Shown: positions 48,938-61,121 of the stretch, piece by piece
How positions within the stretch are numbered: position 1 is the first letter of the stretch
How the letters are laid out: the number at the start of each line of letters is the position of its first letter
Source of the DNA: Triops longicaudatus
Lineage: Eukaryota; Arthropoda; Branchiopoda; Notostraca; Triopsidae
Assembly: GCA_022885665.1 (NCBI GenBank)
Contig: JAGQDJ010000004.1
Location: forward strand, 488,601 to 552,600
DNA length: 64,000 nt
Direction of reading: 5' to 3'
Position numbers and translations under genes: made by a program
The notes under the pieces: model-generated
Seen by the model: the letters and a program-made list of their open reading frames with translations, nothing else
The model's database searches: none
Told to the model about the DNA's origin: nothing

Positions 48938-50707
48938 TTAACGCATGCGGTATACGTTCTTTTCCTTCAATTTGCTGAGTTCGCCGTCAAACTCGACTTC
49001 CACAACGAAATCCAAATCCCGGTTGTTACGGGCGTTTGGTCGCATTTCAAAGACACCGTAGATTTCTTCGTTACGCTTGACAGTCATGTAGTCATCCAAG
49101 TAAAAGACAGTCTGCTTCCAGTGAGTGTAGGGCGCTTCCGGAGCTGTGCTAAACCCAATGCGTTTGTGGCATTTGCTGAACTCCACGTGGAAGTAGGTCA
49201 CTAAAGCTTGGATATAGTCGTTGCGTCGTACTTGAAGGTGGAACGGCGCACTAAAGGCCAAGTCTTCCTTTTTCACTGTGTACAAATCAACTTCCTTCAG
49301 CAAGCATGCGTTTGTTACCACCTAGACAAGAAAAATGTAATTTAGTTCCGTATTTCTTTTTTGGGAGGGGGGGGGGCGGGAGGACTAGTCTTTTTACTTG
49401 TTTGGGGTCTACAACGTCAACCAAGGGTTCGTTTATGGCAACTTGACGAATGCAGCTCATATCGAAGCCATATACTTCGCTCCACCAGTTAATCTTGTCA
49501 TCCTTGTACTGTCGGTCTTCAATGCCGGTGACAAAGAGTGAAGCGCGATCCGGGAACAACATGCCGTCGGGTTGAGGCTTCAACCATTTATCCCGAGCAT
49601 AAAGTACCGTATCCAACATGGACTCGTAAAACAAGCAGTAACCCATCCACTCTGAGATGATGATATCCACCTTTTATGCAAGAGGAAAAATAAAGTTTAA
49701 TACGTCACAAGGGTGTAAACGACCAATAAAGACAGGGGTGCGGTCGAACGGGTTAAAATCCCAGCAACTGGCAATAAACAAAAGGAAAAAAAGTGCGTGG
49801 GTCTCTCCAACTACTTTAATGATTAAGCACACAGATAGTGTGGTTCAGATTTGCAGTTTTGAGGCCCAAATAAACCGCAGGTAACTACATACATAGTAGG
49901 AAATACCTAAAAATAGACTACATAGCAAAACCTAAAGCTTAAACATTTAAAAGCGTTAATATTCTTTACGGATCCTATCTCTTTCGGAGAAAGAGGCCCG
50001 TTATATTTGTTTCGCTCCGTAAGTTATAGTACATTTCACACAGGCAATAATTTGCAATGAATTCTAAAATTGTGGGCAGAGAAGAAAACTTTGTGTGTTT
50101 GTGAATAGAATTTACCTGTTGGATGCCTTCAGGAAGCTCAACTTCCTCAACTTTGCCCTTAATGATTGTGACGATATGGTCGAGCTTGTTGTTTGCCACA
50201 ATTTTCTTAGCGTGGTCAACGATGTTGGAGCAGTCGATGCCAATCACGCGTGCGGCTCCCGCCTTTGCTGCGAACATGGACAAAATACCTGTACCACACC
50301 CGATGTCCAGAACGATTTTATCCTGAAAAGTATACAAGAAATAAATGAAATGAGAATGAGGAATAAGGAATTATATTTTAAATTGTTTTCGAAAGCATTA
50401 CCTTGAACAAGTGTCTATTGTGGTACATGGAATTTCTGTAAGTCAGGGTTCTGACTTCATCCTTCAACATTTCTTCGTGGATGCCGAAATGGGCGTATGA
50501 GTCAAAGTAGTAGTCTTTGGAAGTCATTTCTTCGGCATTCACTGCTTGAGCGCCTTGGTCTTTATCGGCCACTTTGTTGGCCTCCTTGATTGCGTCCAAG
50601 TCCATTGCGTCCATGTTATCGGCAACTGCTACAGCTGGAGTGGCCTAGAAGTTGAGACTAATGTTAGAATACAGCATTATAATGTTTTCGCGAATTCAAC
50701 TTACCAT
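48938..50707 (-). CDS. PRMT1: Protein arginine N-methyltransferase 1
   Basis: Type I enzyme making monomethyl- and asymmetric dimethylarginine on histone H4 and RNA-binding proteins, using SAM. Five exons: 50707-50705, 50644-50402, 50322-50116, 49670-49398, 49321-48938. They encode 369 aa, close to human PRMT1. Seen motifs: motif I (VLDIGCGTGILSMFAAKAGA), post-I (VIGIDCSNIVDHAKKIV), the double-E loop (SEWMGYCLFYESML), the THW loop (YTHWKQTVFY), and the C-terminus ending VYRMR as in the vertebrate protein (YRMR). The first coding exon consists of the ATG alone, directly followed by GTAAGT. If that exon were skipped, internal methionines at codons 12 and 15 could serve, leaving the catalytic core intact. 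The 49.7-50.1 kb intron is the longest. A G-rich run near 49,365 lies in intron 4. Confidence 0.97.
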
Positions 50708-50984
50708 GTCGTAATCTTAGTTAACGTTAAAACCGATGCTAGACGCGGCCCCACGTGCACTGTGAAATTCTCCAGCGTCAAAAGGGAGGGATTAATTCGA
50801 GCGTCGAGCGACGAAAGGTTTGTCTCCTTAATCCGCGAATAGCTAAACGTCTTATGTCGTCACACACAGCAACTGTGTGTATTAAATAAACTTATCTGTA
50901 AATAAAAGTGTTACACGTGCTTCTGTACACTTTACATTAGGAATACAAATGCATTAAACACGATTTCAGTACTTACTTCTAATA
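50708..50984. promoter_or_regulatory. Short bidirectional promoter region, PRMT1/VARS2
   Basis: Only 277 bp separate the divergent start codons of PRMT1 and the valyl-tRNA synthetase gene, so both promoters and both 5' UTRs must fit here. The part near PRMT1 is GC-richer (about 50,735-50,800, with CGCGGCCCCACGTG) and includes a CACGTG E-box. The rest is AT-rich. Confidence 0.6.
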
Positions 50985-53900
50985 ATGATTAGAACAAAGC
51001 TTAGCTTGCAAAATAGGCTATTAAGCCAGAGACCTTCCGCGTGGAATGTGAAAGGTTTATTAATTTAATTTAAATATTGTAAATATGATTGATTGCCAAA
51101 TTCATTCATATTTGTTCTAGAAGTTACAAATGCATTTCCGAAAGCATATGTACCCTCCGAAGTGGAAGCTGGCTGGTACGATTGGTGGCAAAAAGAGGAA
51201 TTATTTTCTGAAAACGGAAATTCAAGTGAAATATTTTCTATGGTTTTGCCCCCTCCGAATGTGACAGGGACCCTCCACTTGGGACATGCACTTACCTGTG
51301 CGATACAAGACTCTATCGCGCGATGGTAAAATTATTTCCAATTAAACGTGTTATCCCAATTTGTGTAGTTTTTCGAAATTAGTTTTTGAATGTTTTCCAC
51401 CGTAGTCGTTAAATTATGCTTCTTATTACGTTGTTACATTTACGCTACACGAAATAGCGAAAATGCATGCAAAATCTTAGACAATTTTTATTCAGCAAAA
51501 TGTATTTATTTTGAAATCTGGAGTGGATTTTAGAGATTGTTGGTGTGACTCGCCTGCACAGAATTAAAGTGTCAAAGCTAAAAGTTTTCGAAGAATTTAT
51601 TTAGTGAAGCTATTATGCTAATCTCACTTCCATTGAGTAACATACTTTGAAACTGCGCTTTTAGGCACCGAATGCAAGGGAAGCAAGTGGTCTGGGTACC
51701 TGGTTGCGATCATGCCGGCATTGCTACGCAAGTTGTGGTGGAAAAGTACCTGAGTAAAGAATTCCAGCAAAGTCGCCATGATCTTGGAAGAGAAGCTTTT
51801 GTAGCAAAGATTTGGGAATGGAAGGAATCCAAGGGAGGGATGATTTTTGAGCAACTCAAAAAAATGGGAGCGAGCCTAGACTGGAACAAGTCTGTTTTCA
51901 CTATGGACCAAGTAAATTATGTTCAACTGCGTTTTCTTATGGCCTGACCTTTAAATCCAAGAATTTTTATTTTCGCAGAGATTCAGCGGATCGGTCACTG
52001 AGGCCTTTATTCGATTACATAAAGAAGGCTATATTTACCGGGAGAATGGTTTGGTTAATTGGTCGTGCCAATTGCAGTCCGCTATTTCTGACATCGAAGT
52101 AGATCACAAACCAGTGGCTGGACCCACCTTGCTAAGTGTACCAGCTTACGAACAACCGGTAAAATTCGGAACACTGACCTATTTCGCTTACAAAGTTTGT
52201 GATTCAGGTACGATGCTTCGGTAATTTTTCCTAATTCAGAATCTGTAACAATAATTAATTGAGAAGAAGCTAGAAAAATATTTCTCTGATTGCTCTTTTA
52301 TTTTTATTTTATTTTTTTTATTATAAAAGAAGAGAAAAATCTTTATTCATTTCTGAAATCTTAGATGAGGAAGTTGTCGTTTCGACCACCAGGCCTGAGA
52401 CAATGTTAGGTGACGTAGCTGTCGCCGTACATCCCAGTGACTCCCGGTACAGTTCTTTAATTAACCGTCACGTATGGCATCCGATACGGAAAATCGCACT
52501 GCCTGTTATAGCGGATGAAGCCGTAGATCCAGAGTTTGGAACAGGTAATCTATAGTAAGCAGCACACAAACGTCACGAGGGCAATTGTGCACCAATTCCT
52601 ATTGAAATTTTATTTAACAATTTATCTTTTGTTTAGGAGCGGTGAAGATTACTCCAGCTCACGACCCGAACGATTTTGCCATGTCGAAGCGACATCCAGT
52701 CGACGTGGTGTCCATTTTAGACGAAAAAGGGATGATGAACGAGAAATGCGGACCGTTTGCTGTATTTTGTTTAATTTCATAGGATTATTGAAGAGACATT
52801 ATTTTACAACTTTAGGGGTTACCTCGTTTTATAGCGCGAGAAAAAGTTCTCCAGTACTTGACTGAGCAGAACCTGTTGAAGAAAATTGAAGCGCATAACA
52901 TGACGATCCCTCTCTGCAGTCGGTCAGGAGACGTCATTGAGCCATTACTGAAACCCCAGTGGTAATTGGCATCCAAGAGTTTGTTACCGTTTGCTAAAGG
53001 CTCAAAAATTGTTTTGAAGGTTCCTTGATTGTAAAGAAGCCGCGAACCAAGCTATCCGAGCTGTGGAAACCGGACAATTAAGGATCCAGCCTCAAAGTTA
53101 TGAAAAGAACTGGTTTGATTGGCTTAGCAATATTAGGTATCACCTCAATAGTTTCATAATTTTATTCATATATTTTTTTTAAATAATGATAAGGACAAAA
53201 GAAAAAATAAATACAACTGAGTAAAACTTGACATTCAAAATATAATCTTAAATATTGTTTATTATATTTTTCAGACCTTGGTGTATCTCAAGACAGCTCT
53301 GGTGGGGTCACCGCGTTCCGGCTTATTTTTGCCAGACATCTGATGGACGAAGTGCGTGGATCTCAGCGTTAGGAGAAGAAGATGCAAGAAAACGAGCTAG
53401 TCAAAAAATGGGCGTTAGTACGACTGCACTGGTTTCCGTAGTGCAAGACGAAGACGTTCTTGATACGTGGTTTTCTTCGGGGCTTTTCCCTTTCGCCTGT
53501 TTCAGGTGGCCGGAGTCTACACCAGAACTTGGCAAATTCTTTCCCCTTAACTTGTTGGAAACTGGACACGATATCCTCTTCTTCTGGGTAGCCCGTATGG
53601 TCATGTTAAGCTTGATGTTAAAACAGAAACTGCCTTTCCAAGTAACAGTGCATTGAAAAAGCGTTTAAAATAATAAAACTTGCATAATTTGTTCTCATTA
53701 CATAGGAAGTATTACTTCACGGCATTATTTGCGATTCTCAAGGGAGAAAAATGTCCAAGTCATTGGGCAACGTTATTGATCCTATGGACGTGATCTCAGG
53801 CGTGTCTTTCAAGGTACTTTGCATGACTTAAATTGGACTTTGTTAAGGAACTGTGGTAAAATTCGTCTGTGGTAGGCGTTAGAAAAAGAAATTACCGAAA

Positions 53901-55639
53901 AATTCCAGTCGGGCTACTTGTCCGCCGAAGAGCGGACGAGAGCCATCAACGACAAAAAGCGCGAGTTTCCCGAAGGCATCCCGGAATGCGGAGCCGATGC
54001 CTTGAGGTTTGCACTCTGCTCGTATAACTTGAAAAGTATGGGTATTGTTCCGTTGTAGTTCCAGAATTAAATCGAACTTCCTGTGTTTCAGACAACTTTA
54101 TCAACCTCGATGTGAACCATATAAAAAAATGCCGACTGTTTTGTAACAAGATTTGGCAAGCGAGCAAGTTTTGCTTCTTAAGCCTCGAAAAACTGCCAAC
54201 CTGTCAAAAAGACGGAGCCAAATTATCGTTAGAAAAGAGATCGCTAATGGAGAAATGGATCTTGAGTCGCTTCGCACATATGGTGGAGAATATTGATGCC
54301 AGTTATCGGACGTACGATCTGCATATGGTTGTCAGCGTATTATATTCTTTCTTCTATGACGAACTTTGCGACGTTTTCCTGGTAATTCATTACATTTTGT
54401 GCGTTTTCTAGCCGTTAATTTGTTTCTTATTCGTTGTTGGACGATCAGTCTAATGTTATTAATTAAACTTAGTTTCTTATGCTGTATTTTACCACCTAAC
54501 CTATTTCAGTTATAGTGTAATTTTCTCTATTTTTTCTTCAATTTCAGATTCTTTTTCCTACTTTCGTTGTTTTGTTAGCTAAAGCAGCGTATTGTTTTCG
54601 AACTGTAGGAAGCTTGCAAACCTTCTATGAACTCAGCGTCTGTGGATGCTAATATGGGAACTTCCCATGTCTTAATTGGTGTTTTGGACGCTTATTACCG
54701 AATGCTTGCTCCCATGATGCCTTACTTAGCCGAGGAGTTGTATCAAAGGTTACACGCTAAATTAGCCAACATGGGCGTCAGCTTTGAACTCGTCGCTCCT
54801 CAAAGCAAGAGTGTAACTGTGGCTCCGTACCCACATCCAGAGCAGGTAAATTTAAAGTAGAGCCCAACCCCGAAACTCTTAATGAGTAAACCGAAAGAAG
54901 CGGGATACTAAACGAAACGGTGTACTTTAGTGGAAAAGCTTTCGAAATGTGGAGCTGGAGCACGGAATTGCCCTCGCTTTAGATATCATCAAGGAAATCC
55001 GAGCCGTCAAAACGCTTTATAACCTAAAAGCCAAACCTTTATGTAAGAGCTGCAGAAATTCGTTTGCGTTTCATTCACCGATTGGATCCTTTGTAAAGGT
55101 TTCGTGGAATGCGAAGAACCAGACACTGCCGATGTGCTCAAAAATCTGTCGCCAGTCATTAGTCATTTGGCACAGACGGCGAACGAAGTAGCAATTTATC
55201 GGAAAATTGAAAACGAGGCTGATCAAGGGGAAAGACGATACGTCGTAAGGCCTTTAAGTAACAAGCGAGTGCTTTATGTGAACCTAAAGGTAATAGAGTC
55301 CATTTTTTTCCATTACTGTTGCTTGTGAACTGGTACAAACAAAACGCGTTTTTCTTACAGGGTGTATTGGACTTCAAAGTAGAGCTGGAAAAAAGCACGC
55401 AAAAGGAAACCAAATTGCAGAAAGAGTTGAACAAATTAAAGACTGCGACGGGTCAGGATGGTTTCCTCCGGGCTCCTCCTCATGTTCAGAAAAGTCTTAA
55501 AGGAAAGGTAAAATTTCATAAATGTGCTAACTTTCTATTAGGTGTTTTTATTTTTCGTTAATAGGTCAGCTCAATAGAAGCGGAATTGAAACGTCTAGAC
55601 GACTATAAACGGATGTTGAATGGTATGAATGATATATAG
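50985..55639 (+). CDS. VARS2: Valyl-tRNA synthetase, mitochondrial type
   Basis: Class I synthetase charging tRNA-Val. Seventeen exons: 50985-51054, 51121-51325, 51665-51911, 51979-52207, 52365-52544, 52637-52761, 52816-52961, 53020-53136, 53275-53641, 53706-53813, 53876-54035, 54092-54381, 54609-54845, 54931-55042, 55099-55289, 55361-55507, 55565-55639. They encode 1001 aa. HIGH motif (PPPNVTGTLHLGHALT), CP1 editing domain (TTRPETMLGDVAVAVHP), WCISRQLWWGHRVPAYF, DEDVLDTWFSSGLFPF, KMSKS (GRKMSKSLGNVIDP), anticodon-binding region (NLDVNHI...FCNKIW) and a C-terminal coiled coil (residues about 935-975) are all seen. The N-terminal 23 codons are basic and Ser/Leu-rich without acidic residues, and the GST-like extension of cytosolic ValRS is absent. 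Both points favour the mitochondrial enzyme. Dual targeting is possible. Confidence 0.92.
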
Positions 55640-56503
55640 ATTTGTTCCTCTTGTAGAATACATGTTTTGAAGAAATCATCAGGGTAATTTTTTGAAAAAA
55701 ATACACAGTGATTTGTATGGCAAGTGACTAGAAGTGCAATGTTGGTACAAAACGACTAGAAAGTTTTTGCACGGAGGGAAGATCATGCAATCTTTTGTAC
55801 AAAGGGAACACTTTTCAAGGGGGAGATTTTCCGAGCATTATTAAAAACACGAATGACCGTCGCTCTCTTACTCTCTATCAGCCAGTAATCTACAACTTTT
55901 TAACGAGATGGTTGTGCCTAACGAAAAGGAAAGGCGTACCTAAAATTGGCTAGATTTAGAAACCCCTTTTCCTTCTGTCTAAAGTCTCACAGTGAAGCGT
56001 GCAATAGCAGTCCTGAAGCCTTAATGATGGCTCGACAAGGAGGCTTCACATCAAAGAGTTGGAGGTGTTCTCACTCCACTTGACACTTGAATGCAAAAAC
56101 ACGCATAACACGGGTCCTGTCAACCATCTTAATTCCCTCCGCCCGACCTATCTTTTATCTTAGGTCAAAGAAAAACACTCCACCTCCTGTTATGTGTAAG
56201 AGGACAACACAATCTCTCCCCCAATCCCTCCCGCGCTGGAAACCCTCTTATTCGTAAAGCACACACCAATTTGCGTAGAACAATTGTGCAAACTCTCTTG
56301 GAATAGAAAACGAATGACACCCCGCTACTGCCCTAAAAAGTCAGAGAACAGCGAAACAATCCTGCGATTACCGAGGGACCCGCTGCAAAGAGTAACTCAC
56401 AATAGAAATGGGACGTACGCCCAGCGCTTTTGTTCTAAACTAGGTATGAAGGGAAAATGTGCCTTTTTAAGTACAGGATGCAAAAGGAAGCGCAATGCAC
56501 TTC
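55640..56503. other. Intergenic region between convergent VARS2 and the homeobox gene
   Basis: 864 bp between two stop codons. It should contain both 3' UTRs. No exon or clear repeat was seen. Confidence 0.55.
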
Positions 56504-58193
56504 TTACAAATGGCAGCCGGGGAAAAAACTCAGGTTACGCGATAAGCTCGATATACTTAAATAACTACACGGATCCGCTGTTCGTGACAAATGATCCATT
56601 GATGACAACAAATAAGGAGGACAGCAATTTGCTAACACATTGGAGGAAAGATCGGTGGTATGAGCCGAGGAATCCAGGTGACCAAGGCCGGCGGAAGGGT
56701 TTAGTTGCTGAAGTTGGTTTTGTCGCTTCCATTTTGTTCTGTTAAGCAAAACAATGAAAGAATAACAAAATATAACACGCCGCAATTTGCAAATAAAAAA
56801 ACAGTGAAACAGTACGAGTTACCGTCGGTTTTGGTACCAAGTCTTCACTTGGGTTTCGGACAAATTTAACATTTCTGCAACGTGGCCTCTATCTGCGACG
56901 GACAGGTATTTCTGTGCTCTGAATTTGCGTTCTAGAAATTGCAACTGGGTGTGAGTAAAGGCTGTTCTTCTTCTCCGGGGTTTCTTGCCGGATGATGTGG
57001 ATGAATTGGCATTGTTTCTGTCACCCCGTCTTTTGGAACCTTTGAATTGGTTTTCTTCGGTGGATAGTTCGCTACAGCAAGTGTTTTCCGTCGTTAGCGA
57101 AGTTTCGGTTTCTCTACCACCTGAAACGGAATATTTAAAAAAATAGGATAAGAAAATAAGACAAGTACAGTTCGCGAGAATTGCTGCAAAGCCTGTGGTA
57201 ATAGAGTAAAAGAATCTTGAAGGGATGGTAATTGCCAGGGTTTTGATTGCCGTTCGTAGCCGGCATAGTGCATGGAGTGTTACGCTCATCATTAAAAGCT
57301 TCTCGTTTACTGGCCTTACGAGGAGGATAAGAGGAGTCGGTGGCGGTGGCTTCGTTTCTAAGCGAGGGAATCTTGTCAAGTGCCTTGTTAGCGGGTCCTA
57401 ACATCTGTCAGATCACTTGTGCTAAGCAGCCCAATGGAAGACCAGCAAGACAAGGCGGAAACAAAGCGAAGCAAACGAGACGCCCCGCGAACCCCGAGAC
57501 GAGGGGTTAGTAATCCTATTGTTGACTCACACATGTTTTCTCCCCCATCAACTTCTCCATTCATTACCCGTGTTATAACTCCCCATCAATTACCTATCCA
57601 AACACACCAACAAGGCAGAGAAACTTGCACTTACTCTGCGATACAGTGTTTGTCCTCACACATGGGGAAATTTTTTGATTTTTCGAAACCCAATAAATAA
57701 ATACAACATTTAGACGTGCACTCTACAATCTTGACATAAAGAACTTTAAAAGGAAAGGTTATTTTGTAGCAGTCGAAAGACCCGGAGTTACGTAAATGTG
57801 CTCGAAATGCCGAAACTTCAGATATGTCAACAGATTTTGCGTCTCTAAAGTGTTTTTTTTATAGTGCGATTATATCTTGTAGTGAAAAGTCTTATTTGCG
57901 CAGAATAAGCAGTTATCAGTTGACAAAAATTTAGAAGTGACAAGAATTAAAATACAAATTTTGATAGTTTTCTTTTAGCATTTTTCCATTCTTATTTTAT
58001 GTTGAATAGTTTAAATAATATGATTCCTACCTGGGTGATCTTCCGTCGACATCCTTGACGATGGTAAATCTTCCAGTTCGGCTAAGTCCAAATCGTCTTT
58101 CACGTTTTCATCGTCTACTTTAGCAAGAAGGTCCCGTATAAGGAATGAACGGCCTTTGGTACTGGGTGAACCGGCCGCTGGGTTCGTGGTCAT
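56504..58193 (-). CDS. Bar/Bari-class homeobox transcription factor
   Basis: Predicted sequence-specific transcriptional repressor of the NK-like ANTP class. Four exons: 58193-58031, 57397-57320, 57120-56823, 56738-56504. They encode 257 aa. Residues 16-24 (SFLIRDLLA) form the FIL/eh1-type motif found at the N-terminus of Bar-family proteins, which recruits Groucho. The homeodomain spans 128-187 (RRRRTAFTHTQLQFLERKF, QKYLSVADRGHVAEML, KTWYQNRRTKWKRQ). Tyr49 in place of Phe (WYQNRR) and KYLSVADR are Bar hallmarks. The THTQL and NLSETQ variants recall the Bari group (Drosophila CG11085, from memory) and sponge Bar/Bsh genes. The last intron interrupts the codon for the second Arg of QNRR. The exon 1/2 junction is fixed by phase: the nearest AG would give a stop, the next AG (57398) keeps the frame. 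Confidence 0.88.
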
Positions 58194-61121
58194 GTCGGGT
58201 TATGTGATACAATATCCTCAACCTGTCAGGATTGTGCTGGACTGTGGGCCTGATGTTTTATTCACTCACGTGGTAACAGAACATGTGTGTTGATAACGAC
58301 TGGGCTTTCTTCTGGCTTTCACGGATGTCAGCTTTCCGTGATTTATAGCCATCATCAGGCATGACAGTACCAGCAGTCCGAGCCATTGGATGTGTGCATC
58401 GCAATCTTCAGCGCGCTTAGCGGGCGGAGTTTCGGGTAGGACACGCCTAACAGAAGAGAGTCCTAAGCGAATGCCGAATGGGTCGTTAAGATAACAGTGT
58501 GCATTTTTACCTTGATTTGAAAAGGCATTTATAAAAAATACACACCACTAGCTACGAAAATTCGCGTGTTAATGGTGGTTTAAATTATGGCTTTGTAAAA
58601 GCCGGAGTTTGTAGCTTATATGGGTATTATTACGTAAAGGTTAAAGCTGATTGCTGTTCCATCAAGCTTAATAGGTCCTTCTTCGTTGCACTCCTCTTGT
58701 TCTGGTTTTGGGAGCCTCTACGAGCTAACAATGTCCATTGAAGCGTGGCTCTTAATTCTTTTTGGAGTAGAGAACTGAAGAAGAGAGTCGTGTCCGAGTG
58801 GTCTGCGACTTGTACGAATGGACAAGGTTCGTAAGCTCGCTCTCCACTTCTTGTTTATAGCCGTAGAAACCCCCCTTGACCTGGGCTCATTACAGCGGAA
58901 CCTAAAGGCGGTCCCGTGGATCCATCATCTTTACATGTCATCTACCCAAAAAGCACCACACTGGGCTGGTTAACAGACCAAATTAATGCATGTAAAAGTA
59001 CGACATTCAGAAAACGACGACTCTCCGCAAGAGGAAAAATAATCCACCCATTTAACAGCATAGCAACACAGCGTGTTCTCCATTTGGCTTTTTTCCTACT
59101 TTTTCAGAAGTTCGACTTTTTGCTTTTATTAAAGGGTAAGTGCATTTTATATTTTCTTCTCGTACTTCTGTATGCAAATATGTATTCGTTTTTTCTCTAG
59201 AGGAAAAAGGGGAGATTTTGTAAATTGGGATGATCGCTTGGTCTCTGGGCATAAGCGTCACAATAGCGCACCGAAAGCCTATTAGGTAATGGAAACGTGT
59301 GATTTGGTGGCTAGGCAATGTGTAGGGGAGGCGAGACCTATCAGAGACCTATAAAGGAAATATGCGCAATCAAGAGAAAGGCCTGAAACATCAAGATTCA
59401 ATTTGACGTGTCCCTGTAAGGGAGGAACAAGAACTAACAGGAAAAGAATACTGAGATCCGAGTTTTGCCCTGCAGACAATTCCATTCAGAACAACAAATT
59501 GCCAAGATTGGCTATGTTTCTGGGAAGCGTAGGGGAACTGAGATACAAATATACAATGTTAGCATCGTTTTGAATTGTATCGCACGTTATGGTGGAAGTG
59601 GAACCAAAACGGAGAAAAGATGTGACATATAGGACGTATTCTATGTACATTCACCGTTTGGAGCGCCACCGGCCTAAGCTAGGCTACTGTTTATTTATAT
59701 CTGAGCATGGTTATGTGTAAGTGGTCTTCTCTAGATAAAAACGCAAGCTTCGAAAGTTAGACCGATGGCGCTTCAAGCGTTGAAAGCATATGGAATACCC
59801 TATTCACTTTCCGCTAAAGGAAAACGAAGACGTTTCGAAGAGTAATAAACACTGCGAAATAAGCCGGAAACGAGCTAACCGAATGCGAGACTTGGTTCTG
59901 TTGCGGTTTTAAGTCTTCAAGCGAGCTTGTAATAAGTTTTTGGTTACAAACATGACTAAACATGCAGAATATGGAAACCGCTTTGTTTTGGCTTTCAGAA
60001 TTTATGAATTGAGCTTGATTACCTACCGCAGGCAGGGAATGTGTAATCATAGTAAAGCGGAGAATCCGCCTGTATCCATTTCCATTATATGATCACGCCT
60101 TTAATGGTTAAATGGAACTGGAAGGTGTATTTTAACATGAGAAACGATGGCGAAGAATTCTTTGGCCATCAGGGTTTCAAGGGTACGCGATACCTTCTTA
60201 AGTTACTTAGATCCCAGAAAGCGAGTAATGGGCCTGCAAGCAGGAGTTCTTTCGCCTTTTCTTATCCATGTGTGAAAATGAAAGGACAGTTAGAGCCCCA
60301 AAATTACTATTACTAGCTTGCAAATGAGGACGTGCTTTATATCCAAGCTGTCCAGCTTCGAGGACAAACTAGACGGAGTTAGAGAATCTGAGTTTAGTTA
60401 CAGCTAACTGGTAAGGGAAAAAACCACAGCCAATTTAGTGTCCGAAGTTTGCCCTAACCCAAGAGGACATTTACGAAATCCAGAGGGAACAGGAAGATTA
60501 TACAGTTTCTCTTCATCGTGACAGAATTGTTCTAAAAATACTTGAGTTTGTAGTTCATACTTCGTAAAATATGTTCCATATTTATCAAGAACCTACACTA
60601 CGTAGAGAGCAATATGACTCACGCAAAGGGAAATCAAGAAAGTGTCAGGCGCATGAATAATTAAAGCCAACTCCCATTTTTGCCATTGTAACCCGAACCT
60701 ACGATTTACTCCTCCCCGGATTCTTTTTTCTCTTCCGTACGTAAGTATCTTTTGTTTACTTCCGCATTGACATTAATGCATTTCAATCTTACAGTATTTC
60801 ATAGCCTTATCCTAATTACATGGTTTGGTGTTGTGTTTATCTGTGTGAAGTTCTGTTCTGCTTCCTCGCTTTTTCATTTACATTGTAGGCCTGCTGTGAA
60901 ATAGTAGATCGTTCGTATATACTAGTACACTTATTGGTAATTGCTCCAAGCCTCGGTCGTTGGCACAGGTATGGCGTTTCACATGGGTCGTATCTTCCGG
61001 TGAAAACGAACATTTCGGTACACCTTTTGCTCACTCCAGTAGGCCTCCTTTCATAGCAGACCTCACCAGTCGTTCCTCGTTAGCCATCCTGTAAGACTTA
61101 CTACTCAAGAAAGACTTAAAA
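58194..61121. other. Intergenic region upstream of the homeobox gene
   Basis: 2.9 kb between the divergent homeobox and glycosyltransferase starts, with no coding exon found. Upstream flanks of developmental homeobox genes usually carry enhancers, but nothing specific can be read by eye. A stretch near 58,785-58,850 superficially recalls a class II tRNA and was rejected. Confidence 0.5.

Noticed and set aside
56284..56745. 153-codon plus-strand frame
   Set aside because: It is antisense to the last homeobox exon, whose reading (RTKWKRQ...) is certain.
57419..57700. 93-codon plus-strand frame in intron 1 of the homeobox gene
   Set aside because: No recognisable domain, no splice partners, and it lies antisense within a well-supported gene model.
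58785..58850. tRNA-Leu/Ser-like stretch (GTCGTGTCCGAGTGGTCTGCG...GGTTCGTAAGCTC)
   Set aside because: It has D-arm-like and T-arm-like words, but the acceptor stem does not pair and no anticodon arm with proper spacing can be drawn.
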